From Membranipora membranacea (taxonomy: Eukaryota; Bryozoa; Gymnolaemata; Cheilostomatida; Membraniporidae): a stretch of 64,000 bases of DNA. Location of the stretch: positions 22,568,001 through 22,632,000 of the forward strand of contig OU612075.1 of NCBI GenBank assembly GCA_914767715.1, in the 5' to 3' direction. The notes beneath the pieces were generated by a model. That model was not told the origin of the DNA, made no database searches, and saw only the letters and a program-made list of their open reading frames with translations. Below are positions 1 to 12,100 of the stretch, piece by piece; the stretch's first letter is position 1; the number at the start of each line of letters is the position of its first letter. Made by a program: the position numbers and the translations under genes.

Positions 1-24
1 TATAACTTTGATTTGATTCTGTAG

Positions 25-147
25 AGAAAGAAGAAGATGATGAGGATGATAAGAATGTTAATCAAAGAAAGGATCCATTTAATATAAGTAATGATGAGTA
101 TTATAGCTCTGTAACTACAGATAACGCTATCAAAACTACTACTGGAG
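25..147 (+). CDS. TAF1: TAF1 exon with the conserved NISNDEYY motif
   Basis: First TAF1 exon in the window. An acceptor (tctgtag) ends at 24. The exon encodes an acidic [10 protein letters not shown] stretch followed by [13 protein letters not shown], a motif conserved in animal TAF1, and ends GGAG|gtaagt at 147, joining in frame to the next exon at 1228 (GG + NLIQHS). The last 85 or so bases of this exon and the first 13 of the intron form the unit of a 96-bp tandem array that follows directly. Confidence 0.93.
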
Positions 148-3100
148 GTAAGTACTATCAGAGAAAGGATCCATTTAGTATAAGTAATGATGAGTATTAT
201 AGCTCTGTAACTACAGATAACGCTATCAAAACTACTACTGGAGGTAAGTACTATCAGAGAAAGGATCCATTTAATATAAGTAATGATGAGTATTATAGCT
301 CTGTAACTACAGATAACGCTATCCAAACTACTACTGGAGGTAAGTACTATCAGAGAAAGGATCCATTAAATATAAGTAATGATGAGTATTATAGCTCTGT
401 AACTACAGATAACGCTATCCAAACTACTACAGGCGGTAAGCTATCTAGTATACTCACATAGTCACTCAATTATTATACTTCGGTTTCTCGCAGTCTGACT
501 CAAAGATGTAAAAACAAAAGCTTTTCTGTGAAAACACTGATGAGCAATATAATATAGCGAATAATCATATGAGGCAGTTGTGGCACAGGGGTATTTGGTA
601 TTTGGAGGATATTGTGGGTTAAAATCGCAAGTTTGCATCTGTCCGAAGACAGAGAAATACAGGTGCCTTAAGGCCGAGGCCGCCATATTTGGCGCCAAAG
701 TGCTCTCAGCTTGCAGGCAGGTCGAAGCACATCTGGGGCGTCAATTGAGCCCAGTAGTCAGTAGACTGCGGCGGGATTTGAACCCGAGACCTCCGACGCT
801 TGCGCGTTAAAGGTTAAAGGTTAAAGGTTAAAGGGCAGGCGCTCTAACCGACTGAGCTACATCATACTTTATTCATTTTGAAACTATAGATTGCTTAAAC
901 TCAACCCAAAGATCAGTCCAATGCATGTTATAGTCAGTCAGTTACTTATGATAAAGTGTTATCAGATTTACAAAAATATCCAATGCTCTACTTGGCATGT
1001 TTTATTGATGGTCGAAAAAGTGTCTCCCATAAGGGAAGGTAACTCCTATTCTCTGCATTATGATGTCACAGTCTCCCAGAAGTGCAATTACAAATAACAA
1101 GCACTAACTTTACCATAAGCAACTGCCTGACTAAAACATGCATTGGTCTTTATGCAGTCTTTATGTATGACTACATTGGAGTGTAACATGTTTTATGTTA
1201 CGTTATGCTTCTCTATGTGTTCTGCAGGTAACCTGATACAGCACTCTACACCAGCAGTAGATCTGAGACAGCCATTCTTCCCTACTTTCCTCGGACTCAA
1301 TAAGCTCAGACAGTTCCACAGGAATCCTCTAAAGAGATACTCCCACGGAGCCATGTCTACGAGCGGGCCTAAACAAGTACTCGGGCTGCAGAAACAGATC
1401 AAGAGAAAAGGTCAGCTACTAGATAGTCTTCTTATATCTTGTCTAGGAATATGTTGTGTTACCGCTGGTATTCACATAGACAACTTTACAGTCTGCTGCT
1501 TGATGCATTATCTTGTCCTGGCAGCAACATATTCGTTCCTACTCAGGTGACTGTAGCGCACATCATAGCAAACTGTCAGCAAGGGTTCTTTTGAACGTAC
1601 TCAAAGATCATAAAAACATCGATGTAAGTCTAAATGAGGCAAGCCTTCACTGTTATTTAACAGGGAGGAGGGAGTTGGTTCACCATCTCACCCTCTCACC
1701 CTCACATACTGATAGATATTCTGTGATGTGATTGTTATATTCATACAGCTAAGCTGCGTGACCAGGAGAGGTTAGCGATGGGAGGAGGTGAGATATTCTT
1801 TATGAGGTTTCCTCAGGACCTGACAGCCTGTGACGGAGATCTAATATTAGCTGAGTACTCGGAGGAGTTTCCTTCTATAGTCATGCAGCCGGGAATGGCT
1901 ACTAAAATAAAGAACCACTACAAGAGAGTAAGACTATACCCCTCCCTCCCTATCAGTAAACTTACTCTGAACTTAACACAACCAAAATAGATACAGCTTT
2001 AATTCTACATGTGCACTTAGGTTTGAGTAGCCCCACGTTTTATGTGCACAAAGTTAAGGAAATCGCATTGAAAGTGATTAGAATTTGGATTAACATTGGG
2101 CGACTTTTTTTTTTGTCACCACTGATGTGGTGTTTTGATTTTTTGTCATTATTAAGTAAGTTTGAAATTCACCTAAAACCAGTCTCACTTGCAATCCATG
2201 CAGATACTCTCACAAAAACAACATCGACAACAGTGATTTTAACACGTCAAACATTTATGATAAGATTATTTTATATCTCTAGAAACCAGGAGGGGACAAT
2301 AAGCCTCCCCCTTTGAAGTATGGAGAACTGGCGTACGCACATCACTCACCTTTCCTGGGTAATCTCGCACCAGGTCAAACTGTGCAGGCATTCGAGAATA
2401 ACATGTACAGAGCACCTATATATCCGGTAAGTGTGTAACGCTTATATCTCTATATCCTGAGTAGATCAAGTCTGCTTGTCGATATGTTTTGTTACATCTT
2501 TGATCATGTAAGGCTATGTTATCAAGGAGTTAGTTATATACTCCTTGTTTATTATACTATCTGACATCAGAAGAATATTGAGAGGACGGTTGACTAAAAT
2601 TTACACTTGCTCAAGACTTGTTCGTAGTTATAAAATGGCTTGTAATACATTCGAGGTGTTCTGAGCTCTTAGTCGCTCATGATATGAGTTACTGATAGTT
2701 TAAGGCTTTGTCCTACTTTTTAGCACTCGATGCCCACCACAGACTTCCTGGTTATAAGAAACAGACAGCAGTATTTTATACGGGAGGTCAAGGACATATT
2801 CTGTGTCGGTCAGATTTGTCCTCTCTTAGAAGTACCCGGTCCAAACTCTAAACGTCATAATAACTTCATCAGAGATTTCCTACAGGCTTTCATATACAGG
2901 TCAGTTAAGACAGACAATAATATGTATTATCCATTCTAGTCATTTATATTTGTATTACAAAAAATTGAAGTTGACTACCTTTATGGATTTCAGAATGAGT
3001 GTTTGCCAACGACGAAATATGAGAATATAGACTGATATGATATTTCTTGAGTATGGTAGCTGTATGATTTTTACTAGAATCACTCAGGCTGTCAGCTAAT

Positions 3101-6100
3101 CCTCCTTCACTTGTGTCAAAGTGGTTCTACACTATTGAAACTCAAATCCTGTTTGAATTGATTTAACTTGTTATCTATGATTTGGCTATATCTATCTGCT
3201 TTATATTGTAATATATATTATTATCTATCTACTTTATATATTATCTAATATCTACTTTATAGTGTTATATATTTATCATCTACTTTATTTTGTTGTAGGT
3301 TGTTCTGGTCGAGTTCAGACAATCCCAGAAGGATTAAAATGGAGGACATAAAGAAAGCATTCCAGAGTCATTCTGAGTCGAGTATCAGGAAGAGGCTCAA
3401 ACTCTGCGCTGATTTCAAACGTACAGGAATGGACAGGTAAGCGCTCATATTATAAAGTCTTACAGCCGCTGGAGTTTTATCAATTCTTCACCAGTTCCAC
3501 CCCTGAGCCACACTGACATCGAGACCACACTATTAACATGTGTATCTCTGATCGTTAGAGTCAATTTAGTGGCAGTTCCTAACATGTGCCCACCCCTAAA
3601 TAGTAAATTTGAACACAGGTCAGCACACCAAATTCTTGTCATGGTACTCTTACTAAGTGAATTGATACACTCTCTATCTATCAGAGATATACATGCATTA
3701 GTATATCATGTGACCACTGAGCACGCTGATGCCTATGTATATGTATATCTCTGACTGATAGAGAGTGAATTAATTCACTTGGCTCGAGTAAGGAATTTGG
3801 TGTGACAAGGTCAATTTCATTATTTAGGGGTGGGCACATGTTAGATACTCATTCTAAATTGACTCAGAAATACACATGATAATGGTGTGGTCTCAATGAG
3901 AGTTTAACCACTAGGATCTGATCACTTTGAAGCTGACACTGGTATCTGTCCCATGTGTTGGATCTGTCCCTGTCTATTTTTCTTTACCTTTCAAATTTTC
4001 TTTCAGAATGGTTATTCCTATGTGTGATCAAACTGATCAATTTAATTTCATATACCAACACTAAGGCATACAAAGGCGCACAGTCTACGCTAAGGCACAA
4101 TATTCTAACTGGGAGCTGTTCAATCTTCGAAAATGAAGGACATAAATGATAGACTATATTCATACTTTACAAGCGACTCTTATCTCATAACGAGATTGTC
4201 CTATTACAAACTGCAGATAAGCTTGTATGAATTCTCTCTATTTCGGATCAAATTGTGTAAAATCCAACATTTGATGGCCTCAAATACTCGCTCTGTCCTT
4301 CATACAAGTGAAGTTATCTCCCATGATTGATAACGATGTGTGATTATGTGAGAAGTAGAGTTTAATTCAATACCTGAAATATCACATTGATCTCTACTAA
4401 TATTGGGCAGTGAAGAGGTTAATGTCAATGTAGACAACCCAGTTAGATCTCGGCCCAGGTAAATGTTATTATTTTAAGTTGCTTAGTTGAGTTTATATTT
4501 TGTTATTTTCATTTTCTACTAACTAAAAAGCTCAGAAAATCATAATAGTACATCTCAATATATTATAAAGGTTGAACTTCCCACAATCTCATCAATCCGA
4601 CTACCACCACAGCCAACGACATACATATACTATGAACATGATTATTTATCAAGTTAATACAATGGCTGCACAATTTACATACACTTCATCGATGAGCTTT
4701 GTGTAACCAAGACAAAGTCCAGGATATTGTAATACTTAACTTTTGCTGTATAAACATGGACAAGAAATGTTCAATCCATTTTTTATCACCTCGGTAATAA
4801 GTTTAATAATGCTGATTATATATATTGTAGTAACTGGTGGGTAATAAAACCAGACTTTAGATTACCGACCCAAGAAGAGATAAGAGATATGGTATCTCCT
4901 GAGCAGTGCTGTGCATTCTATAGTCTACTATCAGCTGAGCAGAGACTAAAGGTACGCTAGTATAATACTAATATAATACTAATATAATACTAATATAATA
5001 CTAATATAATATAAGAGATATGGTATCTCCTGAGCAGTGCTGTGCTTTCTATAGTCTTCTATCAGCTGAGCGGAGACTCAAGGTATGCTAGTATAATACT
5101 AATATAATACTAATATAATACTAATATAATACTTATATAATACTAATATAATATAAGAGATATGGTATCTCCTGAGCAGTGCTGTGCCTTCTATAGTCTA
5201 CTATCAGCTGAACAGAGACTAAAGGTACGCTAAAACAATACTAATATAATACTAATATAATACTAATATAATACTTATATAATACTAATATAATATAAGA
5301 GATATGGTATCTCCTGAGCAGTGCTGTGCCTTCTATAGTCTACTATCAGCTGAACAGAGACTAAAGGTACGCTAATACAATACTAATATAATACTAATAT
5401 AATACTAATATAATACAAATAATAATACTAATATATATAATATAAGAGATATGGTATCTCCTGAGCAGTGCTGTGCATTCTATAGTCTACTATCAGCTGA
5501 ACAGAGACTCAAGGTATGCTAGTATAATACTAATATAATACTAGTATAATACTAATATAATACTAATATAATACTTATATAATACTAATATAATATAAGA
5601 GATATGGTATCTCCTGAGCAGTGCTGTGCCTTCTATAGTCTACTATCAGCTGAACAGAGACTAAAGGTACTCTAATACAATACTAATATAATACTAATAT
5701 AATACTAATATAATACAAATAATAATACTAATATATATAGTATAAGAGATATGGTATCTCCTGAGCAGTGCTGTGCATTCTATAGTCTACTATCAGCTGA
5801 ACAGAGACTCAAGGTACGCTAGTATAGTACTAATATAATACTAGTATAATACTAATATAATACTAATATAACACTAATATAATACTAATAATAATACTAA
5901 GTAACTGAGGTTAGGACAGCTAATATATCATAGGATAATAAGAGATAATCTGTGGCAATTCAATAACAAATCCAACCTATACATGCAAGCATGGTTATGT
6001 GTTTGTATGCTAATGTTAGCAATGTTCTGTTGTTCCTAGGATGCTGGTTATGGAGAGAAGTCACTATTCGCCCCAGAACAGGATGAAGATGATGAGGCTA

Positions 6101-9100
6101 AGATTGAAGATGAGGTTTGTACTCAGAATAATCATTTTTGTGTTATACGCAGCATAGTCCTGGAGCATAATTAGATTTTGTAATGATGGTCTTTGGATAG
6201 AAGGTTTATATTGCTGAGTCTGTGTAATATAGAAAGGTCAAATGATGATTGTGCAGTTATGGAATGATTCTGTGTTTTTCAGCTTGTTATCATTTTTGAC
6301 TAAAATACCAGAAACAGTTTCACTTTTACCCTCATTCCTGCTTTTCTCAGTGAGAACAGTCATTCTATTTATTCCCCAGTCCACCAAACATGTAACTGTA
6401 TATCTCTCTTGTGATATGTGTAGGTGAAGACAGCACCATGGAACACGACCCGAGCGTACATACAGGCTGTGAGGGGTAAGTGTCTGCTCTCACTCACAGG
6501 AGATACAGATCCTACAGGATGTGGAGAGGGATTCGCTTACGTCAGAGTACCAAATAAACCTGTCATCAATAAGGTAAGTGTACCAAATAAACCTGTCATA
6601 AATAAGGTAAGTGTACCAAATAAACCTGTGATAAATAAGGTAAGTGTACCAAATAAACCTGTCATGAATAAGGTAAGTGTACCCAATAAACCTGTCATCA
6701 ATAAGGTAAGTGTGCCAAATAAACCTGTCATCAATAAGGTAAGTGTACCCAATAAACATGTCATAAATAAGGTAAGTGTACCAAATAAACCTGTCATCAA
6801 TAAGGTAAGTGTGCCAAATAAACCTGTCATCAATAAGGTAAGTGTACCAAATAAACCTGTCATCAATAAGGTAAGTGTGCCAAATAAACCTGTCATCAAT
6901 AAGGTAAGTGTACCAAATAAACCTGTCATAAATAAGGTAAGTGTACCCAATAAACATGTCATCAATAAGGTAAGTGTATCAAATAAACCTGTCACCAATA
7001 AGGTAAGTGTGCCAAATAAACCTGTCATAAATAAGGTAAGTGTACCCAATAAACCTGTCATAAATAAGGTAAGTGTACCCAATAAACCTGTCATAAATAA
7101 GGTAAATATCAATTTGAGCCTATGTTAAGAGTTTTCCTTTTTCCATTTGGGTACTATTTAGCCCGCACAGCATAGGAAAAAGCAGCCGAAATGGGCTTAT
7201 CTTAAAATATGCTCATAATAGGATACAAATTCTTTTTATTCAGAATCTCCATTGAAAACTCTTGACGACATATAGTTTGGGAAATAATTTCTGCCTGATT
7301 TATTTACCATTCTCCCGGAATTCTTAAGCATGGATTCTGTCACTAAATTGAGATTAATCAGCTTTCAAACCCTTAATGATTTCAAAAACCTCCCTCCCTC
7401 TAAGGCTTCAATGATGCCAAAGCTGAGTATAAAAGATCAAGACACTTTTTCCCCGTGCTGTGTGGATTAAATAGTACCCAAATTGAGAGAGGACAGCTCC
7501 AAACATCTGATCAAATTCAAGCTAAGAAAACTGTCTATTCATAATGAAGTAAATGTTATCTATTTGTGCCTATTTGGTGCTATAGTAGTTGCTTTCTGAT
7601 ATTGTATTCTCCTGTCAAAACTTCTCCTGTCAGAGTGGGTTTGAACCTGAGAGTAGTAATTTCAAGTCCTAGTCGTATTACTTCTTATTAATCTGCCTGC
7701 AACTCCTATATAATACACAGAGCAACCTCCGCTACATGAACTAAATTTCTCAGTGGATCCGGAAAGGACATTGCGAAGCATAGTAAAGTATACATATATA
7801 CATATGCTGTTATTATTTTGTAGAATGATCAGAAAGGTGACACACCACAGAAGAAGACAGTGACTGGAACAAACGCCGATCTGAGAAAACTCAACTTAGC
7901 TGATGCCAAGAAAATACTGAGAGACAAGGGGTTCCCTGAAGCTGAGGTAATCTCTAACACAATTATGTTGTAAACAGTAAAGGGTTTGTAGAGACAGCGA
8001 TTGGAAGCTAGCTCTCATGAGATGGGAGGGAATATTTTGCTGTTTTTTTGTTGTTGAATTTATCACACTCTGATGTAACCTTTCACTGATTTGGTATTTA
8101 TGAGATAGTATTATTTAGATGAGAACTGAAGAATTGATTGTTTGAGCTCTCAAATTTTGTATCTGTATCTATTTGAAGGCATCCGATCTGCATCATACTC
8201 CTCAAATCCTTATCATCTCCTTGTAATTGACGCTTATGTTATAATATAATATCCAAATGTTTGCCTGTGTACCCTTACAGATAAGAAAGTTGAGTAGATG
8301 GGAGGTGATAGATTGTGTCCGTACCATGTCTACTCATGAAGCTAAGGCTGGAGAAGAGGGAGATATGACCAAGTTTGCCAGAGGTAAATATTTGCTTGAT
8401 TAATTTTTGTATCTGCAATGGTGGTAACAGACAAAGAAGTATTATAATGATATGTAAGCACTTGGTCGCACAAAGGTTCTATCAAATTCAGTTAACTTTT
8501 CATGACCAACGTGTAGGTAATGGCACACGACTTCTTTGACACCTTGAAATAATTTGAGGGCGCACGCTCAGCTTACTTGCTGACGACTAGCTGCTGCAGT
8601 TTAATTTGACGTGATATACATACACATATATATATACACTACTTATATGTATACATGTACATATACATACATACCCCTACACACATACATACAAATATAC
8701 ACATACACACATTACATATACATATTACACACATACACATACACACACATGTATATACACATACATATTACACACATACACACACGCACACATACACGCA
8801 TACATATTACACACACACATACACACATACACACATACATATTACATTCACATGATACACATACACATATACACATATATGTATATACAGGTAACAGGCA
8901 GAGTGTAGCCGAACATCAGGAGAGGTACAGAGATGAGTGTCAGAGATTATTTGATCTACAGAATAAGATTCTCGGCTCTAGTGAGATTCTCTCTACAGAC
9001 GAGGAGGATTCAGACTCTGCCAGTGAGGACTCAGACTACGACGAGATGGGAAAAAATATCGAGAGTATGCTTACAAACAAGAAGAGCAGCAGTCAGGTAA

Positions 9101-12100
9101 TATACAGTAGAGCAGAATTCAGGTAATATACAGTAGTATGCTCACTAACAAGAAGAGCAGCAGTCAGGTAATATACAGTAGAGCAGAATTCAGGTAATAT
9201 ACAGTAGTATGCTCACTAACAAGAAGAGCAGCATTCAGGTAATATACCATAGACAAAGTGTATGTAAATACAATGAATCCTCAAATTGTTTTTAATGCAA
9301 GTGACTTCAATCTTAATTAAGGAATGAGATAATCTTTATTATGTTATTAGCATCAAATGATTTAGTAAAACTACTTGGCTCAAATGTTTAAAGTGGGATT
9401 AAATCTGTAATGCCTGGTCGTCGATTACCGAGAGGATGTGACATCATTACTGTGGCATCATATAATCAAAGCCTAAAATATTTTGCTCTCTCCAAATAAG
9501 AATAACATCTTCTCATCGTTGAGTTGCATACTTCGATGTCCCCAGTACTTGCTGGTACTACTATCACGTATTAGTGTTACATTACGCTGTGTTATTATAG
9601 TTAAGTAAAGAGAGAGAAGAAGCAGAACTTAAGCAGCTCCATAAATCCTTCCTAGAGCCTAAAGGTAAGGATAAGTTAGGACAGTCAGCGTCCAGTGCTG
9701 AACTCAACTCAGAAGGTAAACCCATGGTGAGGAAGCTGATGATTACTCGTACATTCAGAGATGAGACTGAGGGACATCTCTACACAAGGATGGAGGTGGT
9801 CACTAAACCCCTCGTAATAGAGGCTTACCTCAAAATAAGAAAAACTAAAACAGATGATTTTATGTGAGTGGTTAAACTTGCTGCTCATTCGTATATTAAG
9901 TAATGTGTTATTGTCCGCTTTGGTCATCAGCCATCTTATTACACATGTCACAACCTATACTTGAAAAATACTTTCTTAATTTGGAGGGAATAACTCGTAA
10001 ATATCGTTCTGCATGTCATATTGTATGGAATGTCATTATAACTTTACCCAAACAAAGCTTTATCTGTCTCTATTTTACAATTTACAAATGTCATGCTGGA
10101 AAACTGGAATAGTCACAAATGCTATATGCTTAAAGAGGAGATAACCTTCGCGTTGATATCCTCTCTGATTTTTAGAAAACAGTTTGCTAGTCTTGACGAG
10201 TCTCAGAAAGAGGAAATGAAGAGAGAGAGGCGGAGACTTCAGGAACAGCTCAGGCGGATAAAGAGAAACGAAGAGAAGCTGAACCAGGCTCCCGGTACAT
10301 CCCCCAGCGCTGGAGGAGCTCCTAAAGTTAAGAAACCTAAGAAGGGAAATACTAAGGATATCAAGGTGAGACGATCAATCACCTAAATATCTCATGTCCT
10401 CGTTACTCTCACCTTCAACTGTGAAGTGTACCGTGCTCACATCTCCTAAGATTGTCTAAAGGTTAACTATTTGTGACCTTTCCAGCCCATGATGGAAATG
10501 GATCGCTTAGCAAAATTGCTCCTTTTCATCGATACTTTGTAAACAAAACTCTGTAAGTTTATGAGTTGCTTATTTCTAGTTGAAGTGTGGTGCTTGTGGT
10601 CAGGTTGGTCATATGAAGACTAACAAGGAGTGCCCCATGTGGCAGGGTAAAGTGGGAGGAGCTACCAATACTGGGCCACACCCACCAGTCAATGTGGCTC
10701 TCACTATGGAGGAGGAAGAAAATGTGGAGAAGGATGTGCCTACAGATGAGAATCTCATACATGTGGAGGGTGGGTAGCTATTATCCAGGAAATATCGCTA
10801 TCCAGGAAAAAGCCATTATCCAGGAAATTATCCAGTTTTATCGCTACTTTGTGATAAATCAGGCCAACTATATACAAATATATATCTAACAACGGCGTCC
10901 TTGCTTACAGTGGTTACAAAATGCTTTATTATGATGATGACGAACATTACTTAAAGTCTACCCAAAGACCAATGCATGTTATAGTCAGGCAGTTACTTAT
11001 GATAAAGTTATGCGACATCAAAATGCAAAGAATGGGAGTTACCTTCCCTTACGCGAGGCAATTTCCACCATCAATAATTCATGCCAAGTAGAGCATTGGA
11101 TTTCTTTACCATGCAAATCTGACACAACTTTACCATAAGTAACTGGCTGACCATGACATGCATTGGTCTATGGGTAGTCTTTAAGTATTTTTCCAAATAC
11201 CTCAGAAAATCCCTGTCCTCATGTTTCAGTTTGTAATAAGCTGATTTCTCTCTCCAGGTACTAAAGTAGTGTTGTCCAAACAGCTGATAGAACACGCTGA
11301 GAAGATTAAGAAGAAAACTCTCACACTTAAATTCCCCAAGAAGCTGCCTAAGAAAGAGAAGGAGTCCAAGAAGGGACCGGGTAAAGGGAAGCGTCGGCCG
11401 GGTAATACTCCACACTGTGATTATCTAACGGTTAGTATGTCAATCATACAGTAAGAATTCTAGTGTTATGAAATTATTTACAAGGCGACCCATATTCATG
11501 TGTATATCACGCGCAATGATTTTTACAGTAAATATCCGACTCTGCCAAAGAGCACCATGAGTGAGGCCAGCCAACTGACTCACCTAATCTCAGACTTAGA
11601 AGCTGATTAGTGTTGTACATGTCCTGATGTGACTGTATGTGACTGTATGTGACTGTATGTGATTGTATGTGATTGTATGTGATTATATATGTGGTTGTAT
11701 ATTTACAGAGACCACACAAAGTAGCCCACAGACGCCGAGCCGATCCTTTAGTCAGTCTCTGTACAGTGTTAGAGAGCATTATCAATGATATGAGGGATAT
11801 TCCTAATGTAAGTTATACATCTCACCTATAGTACTACCTGAGATTATCATATAAGTGAAGCCTGTTTGACAAGCCAATCGTCTAACTTGTATTCTGTATT
11901 TATGAGCTGGAATGAAGTCTATCCTGATGCCATTGTTGTCTTCATCACCATTACAGCCTGAAAAAAGAGATAACCTAACTTCATGAAACACACCTAGTAG
12001 GCTTGTGTATCAGGGCAGATAAGAGTAGTATTTGATACCAGTGTGAGGATTGAGTTTTGATCTATTATGATACCCAATTGATTGCGGACATTGAATTCCA

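Noticed and set aside
805-833. Telomere-like gttaaag repeats
   Set aside because: Four copies only, inside a tRNA-derived SINE, and not a known telomere unit.
3190-3298. Acceptor array of tctactttat copies before TAF1 exon 3299
   Set aside because: Copies are degenerate and unevenly spaced, and only one has a convincing tag end; treated as a pyrimidine-rich tract.
6537-7112. Minus-strand 191- and 155-residue open frames
   Set aside because: They are shadows of the 33-bp array on the opposite strand of TAF1; pure repeat with no start context.
8611-8890. Upstream extension of the TAF1 exon at 8891
   Set aside because: It is a Tyr/His/Thr-rich translation of a CA/TA microsatellite; the acceptor at 8890 joins in phase with the previous TAF1 exon.
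11630-11697. A further acceptor array
   Set aside because: The 10-bp repeat has no AG acceptor in its unit; it is an ordinary intronic short repeat.
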